8,618 nt of DNA, taken from positions 6,186 through 14,803 of the forward strand of contig NZEH01000012.1 in assembly GCA_002690375.1 (NCBI GenBank), given 5' to 3'. Numbering within the stretch: the stretch's first letter is position 1; every line of letters starts with the position of its first letter. Below, piece by piece: positions 1 through 6,106 of the stretch. The translations under genes were made by a program, and so were the position numbers. The notes beneath the pieces are model-generated. The model was not told where the DNA came from. It saw only the letters and a list, made by a program, of their open reading frames with translations, and did no database searches. The DNA comes from Dehalococcoidales bacterium. GTDB lineage: Bacteria; Chloroflexota; Dehalococcoidia; Dehalococcoidales; ARS1013.

Positions 1-245
1 AGCATCTTCCTCATCAGCCCTTTGCTCTTGATACCGCCTTCATTTTTCTTAATAATGTTTAGCCCCCAGAAGGTGAAGAACATACTCACCCTCATTCCCA
101 TAGTGGCGCCAGTGGTCGCTAACATAAAAGCGGCTAAAGCCCGTTCCAAGTCACCACTTAAGACAGCTATGGTCAGCCTGTCCTCCTTTCCTACCTCTTG
201 ACTTCTTTCTTTAACAGCTGTGGCCAGTATTTCTTTTTCTACCAT
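1..245 (-). CDS. DsrE/DsrF-like (DrsE-superfamily) sulfur-carrier protein, N-terminal part only
   Basis: The first 81 residues are visible; the gene runs off the left edge. After a charged N-terminal helix come a beta strand reading LTIAVLSGDLERALAAF (about residues 28-44), a second helix with GATMGMRV, and the strand MFFTFWGLNII followed by a lysine-rich turn. This SGDL-AAF / MGM / FFTFWGL pattern is typical of the DsrE/DsrF/DrsH-like family (the 'peroxiredoxin family' proteins of COG2210). Members are cytoplasmic and are often encoded with TusA, rhodanese or cysteine desulfurase genes, where they are thought to pass persulfide sulfur. No cysteine lies in the visible part, so any active cysteine would be beyond the edge. 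The ATG start is supported by AAAGGAG a few bases upstream and lies 10 bases past the iscU stop, so it is probably co-transcribed. The family call is fairly secure; the specific role is not known. Confidence 0.82.
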   Translation of the reverse strand, partial: MVEKEILATAVKERSQEVGKEDRLTIAVLSGDLERALAAFMLATTGATMGMRVSMFFTFWGLNIIKKNEGGIKSKGLMRKM

Positions 246-255
246 TTTATCTCCT

Positions 256-849
256 TTAGGCAACCTTACCCTTAATCTCGGTAGCACAATAAGGACAGAT
301 ATTATTCTCCCTAGCTACCGGCTTTCGGCACTGTGGACAGTAGAACATGGATGTTTTACAAACCTGACAACATGTGGTGTCTACTTCTGCCAGCTCCTCC
401 CCGCAGTAGGGACAAAAAAGGGGCTCCTCCTTTTCCTCAAGCTCCGTAATTTTTTCTTTCCGCTTGCCTTCCTTTGCCTTCTTTTTAGCAAGATAATCTT
501 TTATTGCCTCGTTTAAGGCTTGCGCCCCCAGATTGGAACAGTGAAATTTATTTTGGGGTAGCCCATCCAGCTCCTTGGCTACTATACGGGGAGTGATTTT
601 CTTTACTTCCTCCAGTGTCTTGCCCCTAGCCATCTCAGAAGCTATACTGGAAACAGCAATGGCGGCCCCGCAACCAAAGGTCTTGTATTTGACATCTTCC
701 AGGCGGTTGTTCTTAACCTTAATATAGAAGGTCATCATATCTCCGCATGTTGGATTGCCTACTTCGCCAATGCCATCAGGGTTTTCAATCTCACCCACAT
801 TGCGGGGGTGCATGAAGTGATCCATTACCTTGTCGCTATAAATTGCCAT
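256..849 (-). CDS. iscU: IscU/NifU-type Fe-S scaffold fused to a C-terminal double zinc ribbon
   Basis: This is a cytoplasmic scaffold on which [2Fe-2S]/[4Fe-4S] clusters are built from IscS-derived sulfur. Residues 1-120 form the IscU domain with all expected ligands: Cys35 and Asp37 in NPTCGD, Cys60 in FGCGAAIA, and Cys104 in KFHCSNLG. The segment before Cys104 reads LPQNK where chaperone-dependent IscU has LPPVK. After a Lys/Glu-rich linker (about 121-143) come four further Cys pairs: C146/C149, C161/C164 (with an extra C160), C171/C174 and C185/C188, fitting two zinc ribbons. This tail is neither the NifU [2Fe-2S] ferredoxin-like domain nor the Nfu domain, and it makes the protein 197 residues against about 125-145 for plain IscU. 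The ATG has AAAGGAG lying in the last codons of the upstream IscS-like gene, so translation is probably coupled. The scaffold role is secure; the function of the zinc-ribbon tail is unknown. Confidence 0.93.
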   Translation of the reverse strand: MAIYSDKVMDHFMHPRNVGEIENPDGIGEVGNPTCGDMMTFYIKVKNNRLEDVKYKTFGCGAAIAVSSIASEMARGKTLEEVKKITPRIVAKELDGLPQNKFHCSNLGAQALNEAIKDYLAKKKAKEGKRKEKITELEEKEEPLFCPYCGEELAEVDTTCCQVCKTSMFYCPQCRKPVARENNICPYCATEIKGKVA

Positions 850-853
850 ACTA

Positions 854-2038
854 CTAGTCTCCTTTATCTACTTTAATAAATTTAGAATAAAGTGGTGACA
901 TTTGCCGCAGCTTGTCCACAATGGGCGGCAGCACCTCAAGAACATAGTCTATATCTTCAGATGTATTATCTATACCAAGGGTAAAGAGAACAGAGCTCTG
1001 TGCCAATGCGTGAGGTATTCCCATAGCAATGAGCACATGGGAGGCTTTAAGTGCCCTTGAAGTACACGCCGATCCGCTGGTAACTGCCACCCCTTGGCTA
1101 TCTAAGAGCATCAGCATAGATTCGCCCTCAATAAACTCCACGCAGAAGCTGGCGTTTCCCGGAAGGCGATGCTTAGGATGACCCGGAACAACCACATGGG
1201 CAATCTTAGCCGGCAATGCGGTAAGCAAACAGTCGCGGAGGAGGGCAAGATGCTCCATTCGAGATGCCATATTGATTTTAGCTAGTTCAGCCGCTTTACC
1301 CAGCCCAGCAATGGCTGGCACATTCTCCGTGCCAGCTCGTCGCCCACCTTCTTGCACACCACCATCAATGAGAGGTGTAATACGCACTCCTTTCCGCAGC
1401 CAGAGAGCGCCAACTCCTTTGGGACCATAGAACTGGTTGCCGGCTAGGCTTAAGGCGTCTACCCCCAGCTCTTTTACGTCAACAGGAATATTCCCCACAG
1501 CAGCCACAGCATCAGTATGAAAGATTACGTTAGCCTCTCTGGTTATTTGAGCAATCTCGCGTATTGGCTCTATGGTGCCCACCTCGCCGTTGGCATGCAG
1601 TATAGATACCAGCACCGTATCTTTCCTCAAGCTTTGGCGCACATCCTCAGGATTCACTACACCATGCTTATCTACCGGAACAAGAGTCAGTTCAAAACCC
1701 ATTTTCTCCAGAGTTTTGGCTGAGTGCAGTACCGAGAAATGCTCAATAGCCGAGACGACCACATGCTTACCCTTTTTTTGCTGTGCCAGCGCCAGTCCTT
1801 TAATTGCAAAGTTATTACTTTCAGTACCACTGCCAGTAAAGATTATCTCACTGGCACTAGCCCCGATAAGCTCAGCCACCTGGTCTCGGGCAGTTTCTAT
1901 AGCTTCCCGTGCCCTATCTCCCCACTGATGAATACTGGATGGGTTACCAAAGGCTTCCCCCAAATAGGGTAGCATCAGCTCATAAACCTCGGGAAGAAGA
2001 GGAGTCGTAGCCATATTATCTAGGTAAACTTTTCTCAT
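854..2038 (-). CDS. IscS/NifS-like cysteine desulfurase paralogue lacking the PLP lysine (probable pseudoenzyme)
   Basis: A full-length class V aminotransferase-fold protein (394 aa) of the IscS/NifS family. It matches the canonical IscS at 3299-4480 without gaps through residue 351 (33 of the first 60 residues identical by eye). Retained: FGNP near 30, GTE at 71-73, His100, Asp176, the phosphate-cup motif RRAGTE at 233-238, and the persulfide cysteine Cys325 in SGSACTS. Lost: the Schiff-base lysine (His201-Lys202 in the canonical copy) is Asn201-Gln202, encoded AAC CAG; PLP-contacting Gln179 is Ala and Asn151 is Gly; the substrate-carboxylate Arg351 is Leu. It should therefore be unable to form the internal aldimine or desulfurate cysteine normally. 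The frame is intact, so it is not a decayed gene. The ATG follows AGGTG. It sits between a small unknown gene and iscU (4-base gap), suggesting a scaffold, persulfide-acceptor or heterodimer role with IscU. The family call is certain; the loss of catalysis is inference. Confidence 0.93.
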   Translation of the reverse strand: MRKVYLDNMATTPLLPEVYELMLPYLGEAFGNPSSIHQWGDRAREAIETARDQVAELIGASASEIIFTGSGTESNNFAIKGLALAQQKKGKHVVVSAIEHFSVLHSAKTLEKMGFELTLVPVDKHGVVNPEDVRQSLRKDTVLVSILHANGEVGTIEPIREIAQITREANVIFHTDAVAAVGNIPVDVKELGVDALSLAGNQFYGPKGVGALWLRKGVRITPLIDGGVQEGGRRAGTENVPAIAGLGKAAELAKINMASRMEHLALLRDCLLTALPAKIAHVVVPGHPKHRLPGNASFCVEFIEGESMLMLLDSQGVAVTSGSACTSRALKASHVLIAMGIPHALAQSSVLFTLGIDNTSEDIDYVLEVLPPIVDKLRQMSPLYSKFIKVDKGD

Positions 2039-2046
2039 ATCGACAC

Positions 2047-2214
2047 CTAATCACACGCCAGCTTTAGCCTTTCATATAAAAGCCTGACTATCTCAGCAAA
2101 CATCTTATTGCCTTTCACTTTCCCGAGCTCTCCAATCACAAGCAGAGCCTTCTCCATGCCCAAATGCCCCAGCAAAATATCAGCAGTCTCAATAGTTTTT
2201 AAGCTGGCAACCAT
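2047..2214 (-). CDS. small unrecognised protein (55 aa) between ferredoxin and IscS-like pseudoenzyme
   Basis: I do not recognise this protein. It is 55 residues from the ATG, mostly helical by composition: an N-terminal helix around [14 protein letters not shown], a second around [11 protein letters not shown], a Gly/Lys turn (KVKGNK), and an amphipathic C-terminal helix ending in ERLKLACD with a single cysteine three residues from the end. There is no signal peptide, membrane segment or metal-binding motif. An in-frame TTG at 2241 would add nine residues but has no ribosome binding site; the ATG at 2214 has GAGTGG a few bases upstream and is preferred. The stop is 8 bases before the IscS-like pseudoenzyme, so co-expression is likely, and a small helical partner of a desulfurase-fold protein is a reasonable guess. 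It could also be a minor unrelated protein. That it is a gene rests on the tight spacing and on filling an otherwise empty gap. Confidence 0.6.
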   Translation of the reverse strand: MVASLKTIETADILLGHLGMEKALLVIGELGKVKGNKMFAEIVRLLYERLKLACD

Positions 2215-2265
2215 TTTTATACCACTCTGCTTGCTCAACAAAGGTTAAATTAGTTAGGGATATAC

Positions 2266-2463
2266 CTAATTACCTTCGGCATCCTCAATAATGATAGCAT
2301 CATAAGGACAGCTTTCGGCAGCCTCCAACAAGATCTCATCCTCAACAGAAACAGGATCAAGAACCACCGCTTTGTCCTCTTTATCAAATTTAAAGACAGT
2401 CGGCGCCAAAGCCACACAATTACCGAGACCGGTACACAAATTTCTATCCACTCTTACCCTCAT
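2266..2463 (-). CDS. small single-cluster ferredoxin, [3Fe-4S] or [4Fe-4S] type
   Basis: A 65-residue cytoplasmic electron carrier. The N-terminal strand RVRVDRNLC is followed by TGLGNC and the APTVF stretch, and near the end is SCPYDAIIIED. This is the layout of single-cluster ferredoxins (Fer4_13/Fer4_15-like): Cys10, Cys16 and Cys52-Pro53. The usual middle ligand of a CxxCxxC motif is Leu13, so only three cysteine ligands are present. Families with this pattern commonly hold a [3Fe-4S] cluster, or a [4Fe-4S] cluster with an open site. The rest is acidic, as expected for a ferredoxin. The ATG is preceded by GAAGGGTGAGG. It lies 35 bases after fdhD and 51 before the small unknown gene. Its partner is unknown; neighbours suggest it may supply electrons for cluster assembly or a molybdo/tungsto-enzyme, but that is inference. 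Confidence 0.9.
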   Translation of the reverse strand: MRVRVDRNLCTGLGNCVALAPTVFKFDKEDKAVVLDPVSVEDEILLEAAESCPYDAIIIEDAEGN

Positions 2464-2498
2464 GCCTCACCCTTCATAGCAGTATCTGCCTTTCTTTT

Positions 2499-3299
2499 TT
2501 AACTTAACATTCCTACCTTGCGACAGCTCACCCTCCAATCATGGGTATAGACATTCATTTTCTTCCCCTTAACAGAGCCGACTAGAGTGATACCCAATTC
2601 ATTAGCTATCTTCACCCCCAGACTGGTCGGCGCTGATATGGAGATGAGTATGGGAACGCCTCTTCTAGCCACCTTATGTAAAATCTCTGATGTAATTCGG
2701 CCACTTGATACTATTAGCCGCTTTTTGATAGGTATATCTTCTAGAAGACATTTACCAAAGATTTTATCAATAGCGCTATGCCGACCTATATCCTCATTAA
2801 AGACCAGCATACTTTTCTTATCACACAGGGCAGCACTATGAACACCATGCGTTGCCAAATAAACCTCGGAGCTATGCTGAAATTTATTTACCAGAGCAAA
2901 AATTTCATCAGCCGATATTTTCATCTGGGATTTCACTTTTGGGATGGTGGCGTCATCACCGCTGTAAAAAGTAGCCGCTCCACCACACCCCGAGGCTATT
3001 AGACGCTTAGCGAAAAGCCGACTATCAGGCGCTGGACTGCCTTCAATTTCTATACGCACCACACCTAGCCAATCATCAATTTCTATTTTTTTGATTTCAT
3101 CCTTGCTTTTGAGTAACCCCTCAGAGACGAGAAAGCCAACAGCCAAATAATTTAGGTCCTTTGGTGAGCAAAGCAAGGTTGCCATTTCCTTACCATTTAA
3201 AAAGATGGTGACCAAAAATTCTGTGGCAACCTCCTGATCAGTGCTGCTTGCGCCTTCTTTAGTTATACGCTTTACAGGAAGCATCTCTACAGTATCCAT
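2499..3299 (-). CDS. fdhD: FdhD, sulfurtransferase for formate dehydrogenase Mo/W cofactor
   Basis: FdhD takes persulfide sulfur from IscS and inserts it into the Mo- or W-bis-PGD cofactor, which activates formate dehydrogenase and related enzymes in the cytoplasm. At 266 aa it is a normal family length. Recognisable segments are LNYLAVGFLVSEGLL (49-63), the cysteine loop ASGCGGA around Cys105, THGVHSAALCD (150-160), EDIGRHSAIDKIFG (169-182), SSGRITSEILHKVARRGVP (198-216) and a C-terminal NVYTHDW. In E. coli the loop is CxxC; here it is C105-G-G-A, so only the first cysteine, the one known to matter most, remains. The ATG shares one base with the stop of the upstream canonical iscS (TGATG), which implies translational coupling and supports IscS as its sulfur donor. 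No formate dehydrogenase gene is in the window, so the client enzyme lies elsewhere. Confidence 0.95.
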   Translation of the reverse strand: MDTVEMLPVKRITKEGASSTDQEVATEFLVTIFLNGKEMATLLCSPKDLNYLAVGFLVSEGLLKSKDEIKKIEIDDWLGVVRIEIEGSPAPDSRLFAKRLIASGCGGAATFYSGDDATIPKVKSQMKISADEIFALVNKFQHSSEVYLATHGVHSAALCDKKSMLVFNEDIGRHSAIDKIFGKCLLEDIPIKKRLIVSSGRITSEILHKVARRGVPILISISAPTSLGVKIANELGITLVGSVKGKKMNVYTHDWRVSCRKVGMLS

Positions 3300-4480
3300 C
3301 AGCTTTCCTTTCCTGCCCTTTGGCCTTTAAAAAGCGGCGACATTGCTCTAAGCTTGGCAACAATGCCAGGTAGGACATCCAAAACTCGCTCTATTTCATC
3401 CTCAGTGGTCCACTTGCCCAGAGTAAGCCGGAGCGAGCCATGCGACTGTTCTGGGGGAGTCCCCGTTGCCAAGAGCACATGAGAAGGCTCAAGGCTTGCT
3501 GAGCTACAGGCTGAACCGGTAGAAGCACAAATACCTTCCAGGTCAAGGTTGAGAAGCATTGCTTCCCCTTCTATAAAATCAACGCTTATATTGACATTAT
3601 TGGGTAGCCTCTCTTGGGGATGGCCATTTAAGCGAGTGTGGTCAATCCGCTCAAGGAGACCTTTACTGAGTTTGTCACGAAGGTAGGTCAGCCGCTCTGC
3701 CTCTTCACTCATCTCCTGCTTAGCAAGCTCTACTGCTCGACCAAAGCCTACAATACCGACGACATTCTCTGTCCCCGCCCGTCGCCCTCTCTCCTGCCCT
3801 CCACCATGCAGAAAGGGAAGTATCCTAGTGCCTCGTCTAACATATAATGCCCCAATTCCCTTGGGCCCGTATAATTTGTGGGCTGACATAGAGAGTAAAT
3901 CTACCTTAAGATCATTCACATCCAAAGGGATGTGCCCCGCTGTTTGCACCGCATCAGTGTGAAAATAGACTCCCGCTTCTTTGGCAACTTGGCCAATCTC
4001 AGCTATTGGCTCTATGGCACCTATTTCATTATTGGCATGTATTACCGAAATAAGGACAGTTTTATCGGTAATGGCACTTTTGACATCACTGGGGGTAACC
4101 AAGCCATACTTATCTACCGGGAGGTAGGTTACCTTGAGTCCTCTTCTCTCTAAAAACTTACAGGTTTCCATCACGGCATGGTGCTCAATAGAAGTGGTAA
4201 TGATGTGATTTCCTTTGTTTTCATTGGCATAAACTACACCCGTTAAGGCGAAGTTGTCTGCCTCAGTACCTCCACTCATAAAGATTATTTCTTTATCCTG
4301 AGCACCGATGAGGTCGGCAACTTTAACCCTTGCCTCCTCTATAGTCCCTTTTGCCTCCTGCCCATAGGAGTAAATACCCGAAGGGTTACCAAAGGCATCA
4401 GTAAAATAGGGCAGCATTGCCCTCACTACTTCGGAGCGTGTCGGCGTGGTAGCGGCATAATCGAGGTATATCCGTTTCAC
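3299..4480 (-). CDS. iscS: cysteine desulfurase, IscS/NifS type (canonical, active)
   Basis: A PLP enzyme that converts L-cysteine to L-alanine and forms a cysteine persulfide for Fe-S clusters, molybdenum cofactor sulfuration and tRNA thiolation. At 393 aa it has the full expected active site: His100 stacking on PLP (TSIEHH), Asn151 (HANNEIG), Asp176 and Gln179 (FHTDAVQ), the Schiff-base pair His201-Lys202 (SAHKLYGPKG), phosphate-cup RRAGTE (233-238), the mobile-loop cysteine Cys325 in TGSACSS, and Arg351 (GSLRLTLG), which binds the substrate carboxylate. The start is GTG with GGAGGG overlapping the end of the upstream NIL gene; the stop overlaps the fdhD start by one base. It thus lies between a methionine-binding-type NIL protein and FdhD, and is the likely sulfur source for FdhD and for the IscU and IscS-like proteins downstream. 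Confidence 0.97.
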   Translation of the reverse strand: MKRIYLDYAATTPTRSEVVRAMLPYFTDAFGNPSGIYSYGQEAKGTIEEARVKVADLIGAQDKEIIFMSGGTEADNFALTGVVYANENKGNHIITTSIEHHAVMETCKFLERRGLKVTYLPVDKYGLVTPSDVKSAITDKTVLISVIHANNEIGAIEPIAEIGQVAKEAGVYFHTDAVQTAGHIPLDVNDLKVDLLSMSAHKLYGPKGIGALYVRRGTRILPFLHGGGQERGRRAGTENVVGIVGFGRAVELAKQEMSEEAERLTYLRDKLSKGLLERIDHTRLNGHPQERLPNNVNISVDFIEGEAMLLNLDLEGICASTGSACSSASLEPSHVLLATGTPPEQSHGSLRLTLGKWTTEDEIERVLDVLPGIVAKLRAMSPLFKGQRAGKES

Positions 4481-4483
4481 TTT

Positions 4484-4726
4484 TTAACCCTCCACAATAT
4501 CGCCAATGACTGAATCAACCCTTACCCCCTTGCTTATTACCCAAACGATACCCTGCTCAATATCCACCTCTTCCCCCTCCAACTCCATAACTACCCAACC
4601 CTTATCCTCGGATATATCGGCACGGCGAATATTAGTCACCACTGTAAACTGCTGACTAAGATTATAGATGATGGGCTCCTTGATAAGCTCCTGAGGAAAG
4701 GTAAACATCACTTGTCTCTTGACCAT
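4484..4726 (-). CDS. NIL-domain protein (small, ACT-like fold)
   Basis: An 80-residue cytoplasmic protein that is essentially one NIL domain. It opens with a strand (RQVMFTFPQELIKEPIIYNL), continues with FTVVTNIRRADISEDKGWVVMELEG, and ends VDIEQGIVWVISKGVRVDSV. The 'eP-i..l...f.v.vnI..a.i....g..v.el.G' pattern is characteristic of NIL, an ACT-like ligand domain found at the C terminus of methionine ABC transporter ATPases (MetN), where it binds methionine. Stand-alone NIL proteins often sit beside sulfur amino acid genes, and here it is between threonine synthase (56-base gap) and iscS (3-base gap). It could sense methionine or a related ligand, or regulate a neighbouring enzyme; neither is shown. 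The ATG has a strong GGGAGG upstream. Confidence 0.9.
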   Translation of the reverse strand: MVKRQVMFTFPQELIKEPIIYNLSQQFTVVTNIRRADISEDKGWVVMELEGEEVDIEQGIVWVISKGVRVDSVIGDIVEG

Positions 4727-4782
4727 TTCATCCTCCCAGTGTCTTTTGTATTGTTAGTACAGAACCAACGAGTAGTAGCGGC

Positions 4783-6006
4783 TCAAGCTTTAACACCGAA
4801 CACCTCCTCAAAAGATTCTATAGTGGGCTTAATAGTAGCCGTCTGGACAATATCTGAGAGTATCGCCTGTGTCCTGGGCCCAGCCCCGGTAATGAAAGCA
4901 ACTACAAGCTCATCGCTCTTAACCAACCCCGAAGCCACCAGCTTTTTTAGTGCCGCTATTACCACCCCACCAGCTGCCTCAGCAAAGATACCCTCTGTCT
5001 CAGCCAGCAACCTCATCCCAGCAACCGCTTCTTCATCGGTGACAGCTGAGGCTCCACCCCCGGACTGTCTAGCAACCCTCAAGGCATAATAGCCATCGGC
5101 TGGGTTGCCAATGGCTATAGACTTGACCATAGTGTTCGGTTTTACCGGGTGCACATGGAGAGTGCCAGCGGTAAATGCGTTAACAATAGGCGAAGAACCA
5201 GCCGCTTGAGAGACATACATATGGGTATTAACCGGTTCAATTAAACCTAGCATAGATAGCTCATCCAACCCCTTCCAGATTCGGGTAAAGAGCAGTCCCG
5301 AAGCTGCCGGGACCACCACACAGTCAGGAGCTCGCCACCCCAATTGCTCGGCCACTTCATAAGCCAGGGTTTTGCTACCCTCGGCATAATAGGGACGGAG
5401 ATTGATATTTATAAAACCCCAATTATACCTTGCCACCAACTTGCCGCAGAGGCGATTAACATCATCGTAGCCCCCGTCAACAGCCACCAGAACCGGGTTG
5501 TAAATAGCCGTTCCTGCCAACTTGCCCGGCTCCATATTAGACGGAACAAAGACATAAGCATTCATATTCACCTTGGCAGCATGAGCGGCGACGCTGGCCG
5601 CCAGGTTACCAGTTGAGGCGCAGGCTACGGTATCAAAGCCAAACTCCCGTGCTTTGGTGATAGCCACTGAGACAACTCTATCCTTAAAGGAGTATGTTGG
5701 ATTAAGGCAGTCATTCTTAATATAGAGCCGCTTCAGTCCCAGCTTCTGCCCCAAATTATCGGCTTTGAGAAGAGGGGTAAAACCAGTACCAATATCCACC
5801 ACTTCACTGTCTACAGGCAGTAACTCCCGATAGCGCCATATACTCTGTACCCCATTGGCGAATTTTCCCCGACTTACAGCTTTGGCCATGGACTTATAGT
5901 CATAGTTCACCTCCAGCGGGCTAAGGCAGAAATCACACAGGTTGCGGGGTTCTAAGGGATACTCTCGTCCGCACTTGCGACAGCGTAGAGCTATGGCATA
6001 ACTCAC
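4783..6006 (-). CDS. thrC: threonine synthase with N-terminal zinc ribbon
   Basis: A PLP (fold-type II) enzyme that turns O-phosphohomoserine into threonine and phosphate. The 407-residue protein starts with a zinc ribbon (Cys9/Cys12 and Cys24/Cys27), as in the archaeal/bacterial class of shorter threonine synthases. It then has TGFTPLL (74-80), the PLP lysine Lys108 in NPTYSFKDR, the substrate loop STGNLAAS (131-138), and a C-terminal AFITGAGPRT. The start is GTG with AGGAG six bases upstream. Cysteate synthase and other threonine synthase-like enzymes share this architecture, but the neighbouring cystathionine enzyme, which uses the same activated homoserine pool, makes threonine synthase the best call. 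Immediately upstream is a diverged copy of its own first 20 codons and ribosome binding site (separate entry). Confidence 0.92.
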   Translation of the reverse strand: MSYAIALRCRKCGREYPLEPRNLCDFCLSPLEVNYDYKSMAKAVSRGKFANGVQSIWRYRELLPVDSEVVDIGTGFTPLLKADNLGQKLGLKRLYIKNDCLNPTYSFKDRVVSVAITKAREFGFDTVACASTGNLAASVAAHAAKVNMNAYVFVPSNMEPGKLAGTAIYNPVLVAVDGGYDDVNRLCGKLVARYNWGFININLRPYYAEGSKTLAYEVAEQLGWRAPDCVVVPAASGLLFTRIWKGLDELSMLGLIEPVNTHMYVSQAAGSSPIVNAFTAGTLHVHPVKPNTMVKSIAIGNPADGYYALRVARQSGGGASAVTDEEAVAGMRLLAETEGIFAEAAGGVVIAALKKLVASGLVKSDELVVAFITGAGPRTQAILSDIVQTATIKPTIESFEEVFGVKA

Positions 6007-6083
6007 CCTTCACTCCTTCCGAGGGGCTCAAATGGATATTTTTGCCCACACTTACGACAGCATAAGACTATGGCGTAACTCAA
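6003..6083 (-). pseudogene. partial tandem duplicate of the thrC 5' end (zinc-ribbon fragment)
   Basis: A 26-codon reading frame from TTG at 6083 to TGA at 6003-6005 encodes SYAIVLCCRKCGQKYPFEP, matching SYAIALRCRKCGREYPLEP at the start of threonine synthase (about 14 of 20 residues including the start, and about 45 of 60 bases, by eye). Seven of the thirteen differing codons are synonymous, so the copy seems to have evolved as coding sequence before being cut short. After CCC the match stops and the frame ends, its TGA overlapping the GTG of thrC. The similarity extends upstream into an AGGAG ribosome binding site. The two copies are 77 bases apart and thus in different frames. Most likely it is what remains of a second threonine synthase-like gene after deletion; a short leader peptide coupled to thrC is also possible. 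Confidence 0.7.
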
Positions 6084-6106
6084 ACTCTTCTACTCCTCAT
6101 AAGACG

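Noticed and set aside
220..516. 98-codon + strand frame near the left edge, and similar + strand frames over both iscS genes and thrC
   Set aside because: All lie opposite well-supported minus-strand genes, have no convincing ribosome binding site and no family motif.
854..2038. Pseudo-IscS as a decaying pseudogene or sequencing error
   Set aside because: The frame is complete, the losses are separate codons of several bases each (AAC CAG at the lysine site), and Cys325 with the phosphate-cup motif is preserved, so a single error or random decay does not explain it.
2047..2214. Possible LYR-motif (ISD11-like) partner, suggested by LLYERL near the C terminus
   Set aside because: The sequence is LYE, not LYR, at the wrong end of the protein, and the length is too short for the LYR family.
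2214..2266. Short inverted repeat TTAGG / CCTAA between ferredoxin and the small unknown gene as a terminator
   Set aside because: Only five A/T-rich base pairs and no T-run; too weak to call.
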